From Candidatus Woodwardiibium gallinarum (GTDB lineage: Bacteria > Bacillota > Clostridia > Oscillospirales > CAG-382): a stretch of DNA of 64,000 nucleotides. A model generated the notes under the pieces. It ran no database searches, was not told the origin of the DNA, and worked only from the letters and a program-made list of their open reading frames with translations. Within the stretch, counting starts at the first letter, position 1. Every line of letters starts with the position of its first letter. The stretch is taken from assembly GCA_904419545.1 (NCBI GenBank), contig CAJFRY010000002.1, forward strand, positions 55,829-119,828, in the 5' to 3' direction. This document shows, one piece after another, positions 19,790 to 29,013 of this stretch. A program made the translations under genes and the position numbers.

Positions 19790-20370
19790 ATGGCATATCG
19801 ATGAAGCTCCTTGTGCTTGCTTTTTACGCCCAGTTTAGGGTGAGTGCTGGGAGATTGGTCTGCGGGCTGCCCGTAACGGCATACGGGAGCTGACCCGCTT
19901 TCCTTGGAGGCTTTTTTCTGTGGGCGAGCGGCCTTCCGGGCCGCAGGCGCTTACAGAATTAAGATTAAACCTATCGCGCGGTGCGTTTTATGATGCTGTG
20001 GATAGATGTAGCCTGCCTTGCGTGGCTATGGCGGATGGGGTCGCAAACGCCGGCGAAGCGGCGACGGCCGAATCGCCCGGTCTTATAGCCCCTGAAATCA
20101 TGGCTGCAAAAGAGGATAGGAAACGGTAGCGGATTATGGAGGAAATCTCCTAGGCTGTTCAGACAAAGCCCGTTTGCTTTTATCGGGCGTCTGAGACGCG
20201 ATGCGGATTGCAGTGTGGACTTAAAGGCAATCATGTCCCGGCGATGGCGACACGCCGGCTTCGGCTTTAATGGGAAACCGCTCTGTCGGCGACGAAGAGC
20301 AGCCGTCGGGGAAATCCAACCTGACCGTATGCCACAAGGTTTACGCGTCGCGCCGCCATCCAAAAAAGCA
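19790..20370 (+). ncRNA. ole: OLE RNA (ornate, large, extremophilic-type RNA)
   Basis: The call rests mainly on context: OLE RNAs of about 600 nt lie between ispA and the gene for the membrane protein OapA, itself followed by dxs, tlyA and further genes, in anaerobic and extremophilic Firmicutes. Here the same order holds and the gap is non-coding. The stretch is rich in local stems, for example CCCGT/ACGGG near 19870-19890 inside a GCGGG/CCCGC stem, and GCCCG/CGGGC near 20168-20186. OLE RNA binds OapA at the membrane and is linked to ethanol, cold and Mg stress. The ends are approximate; the 152-nt leader element at 20389 sets a limit on the right. Confidence 0.75.
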
Positions 20371-20388
20371 CGTTTGAAATCCCATATT

Positions 20389-20540
20389 GCGTAAAAACAG
20401 CGCAGCGAAATAATCAAAGTTCACCTGCTTTATGCGCAAATTCCGTCTGAAAATGGGCTTCGGCCCGGTTCTGCCGGCTTCGTCGGCGCAGGCGAATTTC
20501 ATCAACTTTTGTGCCGCGAGCTTGGCGGCGGAATGGAGAT
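20389..20540 (+). repeat. 152-nt leader element, copy A (in front of oapA)
   Basis: Aligns without net gaps with the 152 nt in front of mutL (35817-35968, minus strand). Both start GCGTAAAAA and end with a small stem (GCCGC..GCGGC) followed by GAATGGAGAT, whose GGAG is the likely ribosome binding site of the next gene. Here oapA starts nine bases after the element. Confidence 0.75.
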
Positions 20541-20549
20541 TTATCATTT

Positions 20550-21122
20550 ATGCAAAATCCGTCCGACGGCCCGTTGCGCCGGAAGAAGGAGAAAGAGAAG
20601 GGCCGTAAGCGGCAGATGCGCCGCTGGGCGCTGACCGTGCTGCTGGCCAGCTTTTTCATTACGGCGCTGCTGTCTCTGGCCTCCGGCGAAATCATAGAGA
20701 CGCTGCCGATGTTCGCATCGATCATCGTGCTTATCCTGTTTGTCTCGCTTGGCATCGTATTCGACATCATCGGCCTTGCGGTCGCCACGGCGGACATCAC
20801 CGCCTTCAATTCGATGGCCGCCCGCAGGCTGAAGGCCGGCAGGAAGGCCGTTTGGCTCATCTCCAATACGGAAAAGGTCTCGTCCGTCTGCAACGACGTC
20901 ATCGGCGACATTGCGGGCGTCGTCTCCGGCGCCACGGGCGCCGCCATCGCCGCGCAGCTTTTTTCCGCTTCCGAAGCCGAATTTTGGCTCTCCCTGATGC
21001 TGACCTCGCTCATTGCGGCGATGACCGTCGGCGGCAAGGCGCTCGGCAAGCAGTACGCCGTCCGCTACAACGAAAAAATCGTTTACTGGGTCGCCAGACT
21101 GCTGTGCGGATTCAGAAAATGA
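20550..21122 (+). CDS. oapA: OLE-associated membrane protein OapA (DUF21/CorB-like)
   Basis: A 190-residue basic membrane protein. After an Arg/Lys-rich start come two hydrophobic segments (LTVLLASFFITALLSL; MFASIIVLILFVSLGIVFDIIGLAV), then the family block FDIIGLAVATADITAFNSMA and VSSVCNDVIGDIAGVVSGATGAA, which resembles the DUF21 part of CorB-type transporters. OapA binds OLE RNA and carries it to the membrane. The ATG at 20550 was chosen because GGAGAT from the leader element lies just before it. Position directly after the OLE region and before dxs supports the name. Confidence 0.85.
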   Translation: MQNPSDGPLRRKKEKEKGRKRQMRRWALTVLLASFFITALLSLASGEIIETLPMFASIIVLILFVSLGIVFDIIGLAVATADITAFNSMAARRLKAGRKAVWLISNTEKVSSVCNDVIGDIAGVVSGATGAAIAAQLFSASEAEFWLSLMLTSLIAAMTVGGKALGKQYAVRYNEKIVYWVARLLCGFRK

Positions 21123-21162
21123 CGCCGCAAGGCGCAAGCCATTTACAGTTAGGACGTTTCCG

Positions 21163-22998
21163 ATGCTTATCGAAAAGATCAATTCTCCCGCCGACGTAAA
21201 AAAGCTGTCGGCCAAAGAACTGACCGCGCTTGCCGAAGAGCTGCGCGGCAGGCTGATAGACGTGATATCCAAAAACGGCGGTCATCTTTCCTCCAACCTC
21301 GGAGTGGTCGAGCTGACCGTCTCTTTGCATTTCGTCTTCGACTCGCCCGACGACCGCATCCTGTGGGACGTCGGACACCAGAGCTATGTACACAAGCTGC
21401 TCACCGGCCGCCGGGATCAGTTTGACACGCTGCGGCAGTTCGGCGGCCTGTCCGGCTTTCCCAACCCCACGGAAAGCGCGCACGACGCGTTTGTTGCCGG
21501 GCACTCGGGGAATTCCATTTCGGCGGCGCTCGGCTTCGCGGAAGAGGAAGCGCGGAAAGGCAGCGGCCGCTTTACGGTCGCCGTCGTCGGCGACGGCAGC
21601 TTTACCAACGGAATGATCTACGAGGCGCTGAACAACTGCGGCAATAAAAGTTTGCGGCTGATCATCGTCCTCAACGACAATGAAATGTCCATTTCCAAAA
21701 ACGTCGGGGCGGTGAGCAGCTATTTTTCCCGCTTCCGCACCGGCGGCCGCTATCTCCGCTTCAAACGGGTAACGGCACGGCTGCTGCTGGCGCTGCCGCT
21801 GATCGGCAGGCCGCTTTTCCGCCTGCTTCGCGGCGTCAAAAACCTATTCAAGCGCATCCTCGTGTCCGAAAACCTGTTCGAGCTGCTCGGCTTTGCATAC
21901 ATAGGTCCGGTAGACGGCAACAACATAAGCCGCCTGAACACGGTGCTGCGTGAAGCGAAAAGTATGGAAAAACCCTGCGTCGTCCACGTCTGTACAACCA
22001 AAGGGAAGGGATATCCCGGCGCCGAGCAGCGGCCCGACGCCTACCATTCGGTCGGCGCGTTTGACAAAGCCTGCGGTATTGACCCGGACGGCTGCTGCAC
22101 CGGCTTTTCCGCACTGTTCGGCGAGATTGTCTGCGCACATGCGCAGGCCGATCCCGCGCTCGTCGCCGTCACCGCCGCAATGTGCGACGGGACGGGGCTG
22201 TGCGCCTTCCGCTCGATGTTCCCCGACCGGTTCTACGACGTCGGCATCGCCGAGGAACACGCGCTCACCTTTGCAGCTGGGCTTTCCGCTGCCGGCGCGC
22301 ACCCCGTTCTGGCGATCTATTCCTCGTTCTGCCAGCGCTGCTTCGACCAGATCCTGCACGACGCTGCGCTCCCCGCGCTGCCTGTGGTGCTGGCCATCGA
22401 CCGCGCTGGACTCGTCTATGCCGACGGGCCGACACACCACGGCGTGTTCGACGTTTCCTTCCTGCGGACCGTTCCCGGGATGACCGTATATTCGCCCGAA
22501 ACCGCCTCCGAGCTGCGTGATTCGTTCGACAAGGCTTTTGCCTCCAAAACGCCTGCCGCCGTCCGTTATCCCAAAAGCAGCGAATGCGCAGAAGATACGG
22601 GGGCATACACCGTCTGTGCGGACGGCGACCTCAAATACCGCGATTTCGGAAGCCCGAAAAAGGTTGCCGTCACCTACGGCCGGATGGCGGCGGACGTTTG
22701 TGCCGCAGCCGCGCTGGCCGGCGACACGCGAGTCGTCAAGCTCGTCAAAATCCATCCGATTGATTATAAAGCCCTCGGCGCGCTGCTCGACGGCGCCGAA
22801 GCGCTGCTGCTGTGCGAGGAGGGCATCCACGCCGGCGGCGTAGCCGAGGGCATCGCCGCAGAGCTTGCGGGCGGCCGCAGGACCCGCATCCGCGCCATCG
22901 AGGGCTTCGTCCCCCACGGCGACGCGAAAGCACTCAAGCAATTGCTTGGCTTCCTGCCCGAGCAGCTTGCCGACGACCTGCGGGGGCTGGAAGCATGA
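21163..22998 (+). CDS. dxs: 1-deoxy-D-xylulose-5-phosphate synthase
   Basis: Thiamine-diphosphate enzyme that starts the MEP isoprenoid pathway. The N-terminal half has GGHLSSNLGVVELTVSLH, WDVGHQSYVHKLLTGR and VVGDGSFTNGMIYEALNN (ThDP/Mg site); the C-terminal half has RFYDVGIAEEHALTFAAGLS with the catalytic Glu, then ADGPTHHGVFD. 611 residues. A basic segment (residues about 190-230, RFKRVTARLLLALPLIGRP) lies before YIGPVDGNN, as in many clostridial Dxs. It overlaps tlyA by four bases. Confidence 0.95.
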   Translation: MLIEKINSPADVKKLSAKELTALAEELRGRLIDVISKNGGHLSSNLGVVELTVSLHFVFDSPDDRILWDVGHQSYVHKLLTGRRDQFDTLRQFGGLSGFPNPTESAHDAFVAGHSGNSISAALGFAEEEARKGSGRFTVAVVGDGSFTNGMIYEALNNCGNKSLRLIIVLNDNEMSISKNVGAVSSYFSRFRTGGRYLRFKRVTARLLLALPLIGRPLFRLLRGVKNLFKRILVSENLFELLGFAYIGPVDGNNISRLNTVLREAKSMEKPCVVHVCTTKGKGYPGAEQRPDAYHSVGAFDKACGIDPDGCCTGFSALFGEIVCAHAQADPALVAVTAAMCDGTGLCAFRSMFPDRFYDVGIAEEHALTFAAGLSAAGAHPVLAIYSSFCQRCFDQILHDAALPALPVVLAIDRAGLVYADGPTHHGVFDVSFLRTVPGMTVYSPETASELRDSFDKAFASKTPAAVRYPKSSECAEDTGAYTVCADGDLKYRDFGSPKKVAVTYGRMAADVCAAAALAGDTRVVKLVKIHPIDYKALGALLDGAEALLLCEEGIHAGGVAEGIAAELAGGRRTRIRAIEGFVPHGDAKALKQLLGFLPEQLADDLRGLEA

Positions 22999-23762
22999 GG
23001 CTGGACGCGCTGCTGTTCCAAAAGGGCCTCTGTGAAAGCCGCACCCGTGCCGCCGCGTACATCCGCGACGGAAAAGTGACGGTGGACGGCGCCGTCGTCC
23101 GCAAGCCGTCGGCCGATACGCCGGAGGACGCCGTCCTGGAGATTGACGCCGATTCCCCTGCCCTTGTCTCCCGCGCGCAGCAGAAGCTGGAGGCAGCGAT
23201 GGCGCATTTCGCGCTCGACTGTGCCGGACTGACTGTACTGGACGTCGGCGCATCGACCGGCGGCTTTACCCGCTGCCTGCTCGACCGCGGCGCAAAGCAT
23301 GTTTATGCGCTCGACGTCGGGCACGGCCAGCTCCACCCCTCGCTGCGCACCGATGGGCGCGTGACGGCGATGGAGGGAGTCAACGCGCGGCACATCACGC
23401 CTGATTTGTTTCCCATCCCGCCGCAGATGGCGGTGATGGATGTTTCGTTTATTTCGCAGGCGCTCATTTATCCCGCGCTCGCCGCCGTACTGATGCCCGG
23501 CGGCACGCTCGTCACGCTTGTAAAGCCCCAATTCGAGGCGGGACGCGCGCACATCGGCAAGGGCGGAATCGTAAAGCCCTCCGAGGCGCTTTTCGACGAA
23601 ATCTTTGCCCGCCTGCAAGGCACGGCGGCAGAATGCGGCCTTGAACTGCGGGGGCGCATGCCCTCTCCCATCCGCGGCGGCGACGGAAACGCCGAGTTTC
23701 TCGCGCTGTTCGTCCGCGCGGAAGGGACCGGGGCAACGGAAAGGACGGAGAAAAAGGGATGA
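22995..23762 (+). CDS. tlyA: TlyA family rRNA 2'-O-methyltransferase
   Basis: S4 domain (MRLDALLFQKGLCESRTRAAAYIRDGKVTVDG, residues 1-32) joined to an FtsJ-like SAM methyltransferase (LDVGASTGGFTRCLLDRGAKHVYALDVG). The later VMDVSFISQALIYPAL and LVKPQFEAGR segments are family-typical. It was once called hemolysin A; members methylate ribosomal RNA. 255 residues. The start is the ATG overlapping the dxs TGA. It ends overlapping nadK. Confidence 0.93.
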   Translation: MRLDALLFQKGLCESRTRAAAYIRDGKVTVDGAVVRKPSADTPEDAVLEIDADSPALVSRAQQKLEAAMAHFALDCAGLTVLDVGASTGGFTRCLLDRGAKHVYALDVGHGQLHPSLRTDGRVTAMEGVNARHITPDLFPIPPQMAVMDVSFISQALIYPALAAVLMPGGTLVTLVKPQFEAGRAHIGKGGIVKPSEALFDEIFARLQGTAAECGLELRGRMPSPIRGGDGNAEFLALFVRAEGTGATERTEKKG

Positions 23763-24610
23763 AAAACATCGCCGTGCTTCCAAACCGGCAAAAGACGCGC
23801 GCGGCTGCGGCCGCAGCCGACGCGGTGCGCTTCCTGCGCCGCTGCGGCCTGCGCGTGCTGGCCGAGACGGAGAACCGCGACATCGTCGACGCGGACGAAT
23901 ACCGCTCGATTGCAGACGGCCTGTTTGCCGCCTGCGACGCCGCCGTCGTGTTCGGCGGGGACGGCACGCTGCTGCGCTACGCCGTCGAAACGGCCAAGGC
24001 GTCGCTGCCGATGATCGGCGTCAATTCCGGCACGCTCGGCTATCTGGCCGAGCTGGAGCAAGACGAGATCCCCCAGCTCGCCGCGCTCTGCGGCAACGAC
24101 GTCCGCATCGAAGAACGGATGATGCTGGAAGCGTCCCTGGACGGACGGGTGATCGACTACGCACTCAACGAAGCGCTCATCTCGCGCGGCGCCGCCGTGC
24201 GGATGCTCGAGTTCCGCCTCGACTGCGACGGGACGGCCGCCGCCACCTACCGCGCGGACGGCCTGATCCTTTCCACCCCCACCGGATCGACCGCTTACGC
24301 GATGTCGGCCGGCGGCCCCATTGTCGACCCGCGTCTGGACGCGTTTGCCGCCTGCCCCGTATGCCCGCATGCATTTGCAGCGGCACGGGCGCTGGTCTTT
24401 TCACCCGAATCGGTGCTGACGGCGACTGTTGCCGCCGCCGAGCCGGATAAAATCCTGCTCACATGCGACGGACGCACCGTCGCCGAACTGCAAAGCGGCG
24501 ATTGCGTGTCCGTGCGCCGCGCCGCGCTGCGCACACGGCTCATTCGCATCAAAAAGGATGCGTTCTACCAGACGCTTTACAAAAAATTCAACGCGGGAAG
24601 GAGCATATAG
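23759..24610 (+). CDS. nadK: NAD kinase
   Basis: Phosphorylates NAD to NADP. The GGDGT motif is visible (VVFGGDGTLLRYA, near residue 60), followed by GVNSGTLGYLAEL and the conserved DGLILSTPTGSTAYAMSAGGPI block. The 283 residues fit. It lies between tlyA (4-bp overlap) and argR (adjacent), the order common to Firmicutes. Confidence 0.96.
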   Translation: MKNIAVLPNRQKTRAAAAAADAVRFLRRCGLRVLAETENRDIVDADEYRSIADGLFAACDAAVVFGGDGTLLRYAVETAKASLPMIGVNSGTLGYLAELEQDEIPQLAALCGNDVRIEERMMLEASLDGRVIDYALNEALISRGAAVRMLEFRLDCDGTAAATYRADGLILSTPTGSTAYAMSAGGPIVDPRLDAFAACPVCPHAFAAARALVFSPESVLTATVAAAEPDKILLTCDGRTVAELQSGDCVSVRRAALRTRLIRIKKDAFYQTLYKKFNAGRSI

Positions 24611-25048
24611 ATGAAACGCAGCCGACAAAAGGCAATCCTCACCCTACTCAGCCAGCGGCGCATCACCACGCAGAAGCAGCTTTGCGACGCGCTGCTCGAG
24701 CAGGGCTTCCGCGTCACGCAGGCCACTCTCTCGCGGGACATCGCCGAGCTGGGACTGACAAAATCCGAAAACGGCTACGGACTGCCACGCGTCAGCACCA
24801 ATGAAATGGCCGATGCAAAAAGCATTAAAATCCTGTCCGAAGCCGTCCGCGAGGTCGACTGCGCAGAAAACATCGTCGTTGTCAAGGCACTCACCGGGAT
24901 GGGCAGCGCCGCCGGCGCCGCCATCGACCATCTGCACCTTCCGGAGGTGGTCGGTTCCGTCGCCGGTGACGACACGGTCATCATCGTCGTGCGCAGCGCG
25001 GAGGCGGCGATGGTACTGCGCGAGCGGCTGTTGGAGCTGCTCGGGTAA
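24611..25048 (+). CDS. argR: Arginine repressor ArgR/AhrC
   Basis: Arginine-responsive hexameric regulator. The N-terminal winged helix (RQKAILTLLSQRRITTQKQLCDALLEQGFRVTQATLSRDIAELGLTK) and the C-terminal arginine-binding domain with the GSAAGAAIDHL and VAGDDTVIIVVRS motifs are clear. 145 residues. The ATG follows the nadK stop directly, with AAGGAG eight bases upstream. The argR-recN pairing is conserved in Firmicutes. Confidence 0.96.
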   Translation: MKRSRQKAILTLLSQRRITTQKQLCDALLEQGFRVTQATLSRDIAELGLTKSENGYGLPRVSTNEMADAKSIKILSEAVREVDCAENIVVVKALTGMGSAAGAAIDHLHLPEVVGSVAGDDTVIIVVRSAEAAMVLRERLLELLG

Positions 25049-25074
25049 CCGGTTCCAGGGGAGTTGTGGTCGAA

Positions 25075-26727
25075 ATGCTGAAATTTCTGCACATCGAGAA
25101 TATTGCCGTCATCAAGCGTCTGGACCTGTCTCTCGGACCCGGCTTCAACGTCTTCACCGGCCAGACCGGCGCGGGCAAGAGCATCATCCTTGATTCGCTG
25201 CTGCTGCTCTGCGGCGCGCGGAGCGACCGCGACCTGATCCGCACAGGCGAGCAGAAGGCGGTCGTCGAGGGCGTTTTCGAAATCGGCGAAGCAGCGCTGC
25301 CCGTGCTGGCGGAATACGGCGTCGAGCCGGAGGACGGCGAGCTGTTCCTGACCCGCACGCTGACCGCCGACGGCAAGAGCGGCGCGCGTGTCAACGCGCG
25401 GCCCGTGCCCCTGTCGGTGCTGCGCGCCATCGCTGCGAAGCTGGTCACCGTCCACGGCCAGCAGGATACCCAATCCATCCGCTCGGAGCAGGAGCAGCTT
25501 TCGATGCTCGACGGATACGCCGGAAACGAAACCGTCCGCGCCGAATACGACGCCGCGCGCGCCGAATACATACAGAAAAAGCAGCGCTATGAAGCGCTTT
25601 GCGAAAGCGAAAAGGACAGCGCCGTGCGTGCCGAAATCTTAGCCTTCCAGTCGGCCGAGCTGACCGCCGCAAACGTAAAAAAGGGTGAGGAGGATGCGCT
25701 GCTGGAAGAACGCAGCCGTCTGGTCAACACCGAAAAGATCGCCCTGCTGGCGAACGCCGCCTACGATGCGCTTACCGGCAGCGACGCCGCCGCCGAGCTG
25801 TCCGCGTCCGCCGCCGACGCGCTTGAAAAGCTGTCCGCTTATATCCCTGCCGCTGCGGCGCTTGCCGAACGGGTCAAAAGCGCGATGTTCGAGCTGGAGG
25901 ACGTGGCCGAATCGCTCCGCGACTACCGCGAAGCCGAGGAGCCGGGCGCACGGCTCGACAAGCTCGAACAGCGCCTGTCCGACATCCAGGGGCTGCGAAA
26001 AAAATACCGTACCGACGCCGACGGCCTGTCCGACCTGCTGGACGAGATCAACACCTCGCTTTCACAGCTCGAGCATTTCGACGAGCACCTCGCCGAAGCT
26101 GCGCAGGCGCAGCAGGAGGCGCTGGCCGCACTGCAAAAGCGGGCCGATGCGCTGTCCAAGACCCGCGTCAAGGCCGCCGCCGCGTTCGAAAAGGCGGTCG
26201 GAAGCGCACTGGCCGAACTGGATATGCCGAAGGTGGTCTTCCGCATCTCCCTCACACCGTCCGAGCCCGGGCCGTCCGGCGCGGATAAGGTCGAATTCCT
26301 CATCTCCGCCAACGCGGGGGAGGCGCCCCGCCCGCTGGGCAAGATCGCCAGCGGCGGCGAGCTTTCCCGCATTATGCTGGCGATGAAAAGCGTGTTCGGC
26401 GGCGGCGAAAGGACCTCCGTGTTCGACGAAATCGATGCCGGTATCTCCGGCAGCACCAGCTATAAGGTCGGCCGGAAGCTGCACGCGCTTTCCGCCGGCA
26501 CCGGCGCGCAGCTTTTGTGCGTTACCCACTCGGCGCAGCTTGCCGCGCAGGCCGACACGCATTACCTGATCGAAAAGCAGGTCGAGGGCAGCCGTACCGA
26601 AACACGCGTAACGCTGCTGGATAACGCCGGACGCGAAAACGAGTTGGCCCGCATCCTCGGCGGCGAATCTGTCACCGAGGCCGCGCTCCTCGCCGCAAGG
26701 GACCTGCGCATGAAAGCCGAACGGTAA
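25075..26727 (+). CDS. recN: DNA repair protein RecN
   Basis: SMC-like ATPase acting early in double-strand-break repair. The Walker A GQTGAGKS lies near residue 30, in LGPGFNVFTGQTGAGKSIILDSL; the C-terminus has ASGGELSRIMLAMKSV (signature) and VFDEIDAGISG (Walker B). A long coiled coil lies between. About 550 residues. I prefer the ATG at 25075, eleven bases after AGGGGAG; a GTG at 25066 is possible. It ends the operon. Confidence 0.95.
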   Translation: MLKFLHIENIAVIKRLDLSLGPGFNVFTGQTGAGKSIILDSLLLLCGARSDRDLIRTGEQKAVVEGVFEIGEAALPVLAEYGVEPEDGELFLTRTLTADGKSGARVNARPVPLSVLRAIAAKLVTVHGQQDTQSIRSEQEQLSMLDGYAGNETVRAEYDAARAEYIQKKQRYEALCESEKDSAVRAEILAFQSAELTAANVKKGEEDALLEERSRLVNTEKIALLANAAYDALTGSDAAAELSASAADALEKLSAYIPAAAALAERVKSAMFELEDVAESLRDYREAEEPGARLDKLEQRLSDIQGLRKKYRTDADGLSDLLDEINTSLSQLEHFDEHLAEAAQAQQEALAALQKRADALSKTRVKAAAAFEKAVGSALAELDMPKVVFRISLTPSEPGPSGADKVEFLISANAGEAPRPLGKIASGGELSRIMLAMKSVFGGGERTSVFDEIDAGISGSTSYKVGRKLHALSAGTGAQLLCVTHSAQLAAQADTHYLIEKQVEGSRTETRVTLLDNAGRENELARILGGESVTEAALLAARDLRMKAER

Positions 26728-27476
26728 CCGAACGGGGTTTTGCTCCAAATCCCATTTATATTCTCTAAGACTTTTAAGAAACGGGATTGTGAAAGGAAAT
26801 AGCCCTCAGCCGAGGCTCAGGAGTGACTTTTTTCAGCAGTCTGCAAAATGGAACGGTATGCTGTTCGGCCGAACAGGCCTCCGCTGTATGGAACAACCCG
26901 GCCGCACCTCTATGCAAAGAATACCGGAAACCATCCGCAGCAATTCCGGCCAAAACGTTCCGATGCTCCGGCTGTGCGAGACGCACCGGATCTGTTTGAA
27001 TTGCGCTTGCGGGAAATCCGCTCCGCTTTTTGCTTTTCCACGGCGCGGGGAACCGCACATCGAAAACAGCCCCCGCAGCCGGTTGCGCAGTTCGGAAAAC
27101 AGCGCCGCCGCGTCATGAACATGGCTTTTCGCAATCCGTCGGAAACGCTGTATCCCAAAAATCCCCTGACAAACTGTTCCGTCCTTCTCCCGAACGGCAA
27201 AGACCGGCTCTTTCAATAAAAAAGACTGTCTGCCGCATAGCCTGCTACGAAGCGTCAGACGATTGCGCCGCCGGCATTCCCTGCCATCCGGCAAAATATA
27301 CCGTGCCCATCCATTCGGGAACCGCATAAGCCGGAACGCGCCCGTGTTCCGATTCCGTCCGCGCCACGCCGGTTCTGCCGCAGCAGGGCCGGCTCCAAAA
27401 ACCATTTTCTTCTCCGCAGGCCGCGCGCCATATTCGGAGATGACACATAAAAAATTTTACGAAACGGGGTATTTCC
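26728..27476. other. 749-bp gap without a supported gene
   Basis: Frames here look random and overlap on both strands. A possible remnant of the M3 repeat end (TTTGAATTGCG near 26994-27004) is visible. The last part contains the leader of the lipoprotein gene. I see no clear promoter or terminator. Confidence 0.45.
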
Positions 27477-29009
27477 ATGAAAAAAGCGCTTTCCCTCTTC
27501 CTCTGTTTGCTGCTGCCCGTGCTGATGCTCGCCGCCTGCGGCCAGCCGGCCGACGACCGCACGCCGGAGGAACTGTTCTACGCCCTGCCCGTCTCCTCGG
27601 GGATCACCGAAACGCTTGAGGACTCGGCGCTGTACGACCTGTTTGCATCCGGACAGCCGCTGCGGATGAATGTGGATTTCTCGCTCGACAAATTCACGAT
27701 CCCCATGCAGGCCGACCTGTCGGGAACCGCTTTCTCCTTTTCGATGGACTGCAATTCCAAAGCGGATCTCCGCGGCAATCTGACCGTTGATATGCCGGAC
27801 GAAAAAGTCGCCTGCGACCTCCTGATGACCGGCGAAAACGCCTATGTGTTTTCTGACACGCTCGGCGAAAAATGGCTGCCGATCCCGATTTCCTCTTTGT
27901 TCGGGCAGACGGGTATTGATCTGGGAAATGAGCTTTCCGCTTCGCTCAACACGCAGCTTCTCACGCGCATCGAGCCTGTGCTGACCGGCTGTCTGGATGC
28001 GATGCTGAACGCTTTGCGGTCCTATCCGCTGACCACCGAGCAGGTCTCCGTCGTCTGCGGGGAGTTGGAGGAAACCGGCACCGCCGTCACGCTTGAACTG
28101 ACCGCCGAGCAGCTCATCACGCCGCTGGCGGGCGCGCTGACCTACCTGCGCGACAGCAGCGACGCCTATAGCCTTATCACCGAGCTGTCGGGCGAACCGA
28201 TGACCGAAGCCGAATACCGCGAAGCGATTGACGACGCGATTGCCGAGCTCAACGAAAGCGCGTCCGAACTGCCCGACATCTCGCTCAAGCTGACGCGCAC
28301 CTTCAAGGAGGGCCGCCAGCTCTCCGCCGCCTTCACGCTTACGGGCGACGATAGCATTGAAGTTGCCGGCGAGCTGATCACGCTCAACCCGAGCAGCAGA
28401 AAGCAGGCCTTCTCGCTGGACGTGCGTGCCGCACAGCAGGGCGCCGAGCTTCTGACTCTGACGGCCGACGGCTCCCGGAACGGCGGCGAAAAGCTGCTTT
28501 CCGCCTCTCTGAAGGCCGAGGACGCGGATGTCACGCTGCGCTACACGGAAAGCAGCAGCGGCGTCGACGCTTCCCTCAATATTGCAGATGCGTACGGCGA
28601 CGGTCTGACCGGCTCGTTCACTCTGAAGGGTGAAGAACTGAACGCCTCGCTTGCACCGACCGAAGGCGGCAAACAGCAGCCCGCCCTCCTCACGCTCACG
28701 GGCAGAGTCCGGCAGAGCGACAACGCGTTTGACGCCGACCTTGCGCTCAGCGTCGGCGCGGACGGCATGCGCATCTCCATCCCTCTCCGGATGAGTATGC
28801 AGCAGAATAAGAACGGAATCGAAATGCGCTTCTCCACCTCGCTTGAAATGTCCGGAACACTCGATTTTGCGTTCAGCGGCAGCTATTCGATCGTCAAAAT
28901 CGACGACTTCACCGTCGAAGCGCCATCCAATGTCTGCACACCCGAGGAAGCCGAGGAGATCCTCGGCAGCAGCCTGCCGGTTTCCGGCCTGCCCGAATTC
29001 GATTTTTAA
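27477..29009 (+). CDS. Secreted lipoprotein of unknown function
   Basis: A 510-residue protein with a lipoprotein signal (KKALSLFLCLLLPVLMLAAC, Cys at residue 21). The rest is predicted to be beta-rich with repeated strand-like stretches and no Cys, ending PVSGLPEFDF. It resembles uncharacterised clostridial lipoproteins with long antiparallel sheets, but I do not recognise a named family. It is followed five bases later by a PHP phosphoesterase gene with no visible ribosome binding site, so the two are probably coupled. Confidence 0.8.
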   Translation: MKKALSLFLCLLLPVLMLAACGQPADDRTPEELFYALPVSSGITETLEDSALYDLFASGQPLRMNVDFSLDKFTIPMQADLSGTAFSFSMDCNSKADLRGNLTVDMPDEKVACDLLMTGENAYVFSDTLGEKWLPIPISSLFGQTGIDLGNELSASLNTQLLTRIEPVLTGCLDAMLNALRSYPLTTEQVSVVCGELEETGTAVTLELTAEQLITPLAGALTYLRDSSDAYSLITELSGEPMTEAEYREAIDDAIAELNESASELPDISLKLTRTFKEGRQLSAAFTLTGDDSIEVAGELITLNPSSRKQAFSLDVRAAQQGAELLTLTADGSRNGGEKLLSASLKAEDADVTLRYTESSSGVDASLNIADAYGDGLTGSFTLKGEELNASLAPTEGGKQQPALLTLTGRVRQSDNAFDADLALSVGADGMRISIPLRMSMQQNKNGIEMRFSTSLEMSGTLDFAFSGSYSIVKIDDFTVEAPSNVCTPEEAEEILGSSLPVSGLPEFDF

Positions 29010-29013
29010 GACG

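Noticed and set aside
19920..20129. 69-residue frame inside the OLE region
   Set aside because: It starts at a GTG within the structured RNA region, has no recognisable domain, and its presence is expected by chance in GC-rich sequence.
28843..29013. Longer start for the PHP phosphoesterase
   Set aside because: The extension overlaps the lipoprotein gene in another frame and the PHP motif DLHVHT belongs right after the Met at 29014.
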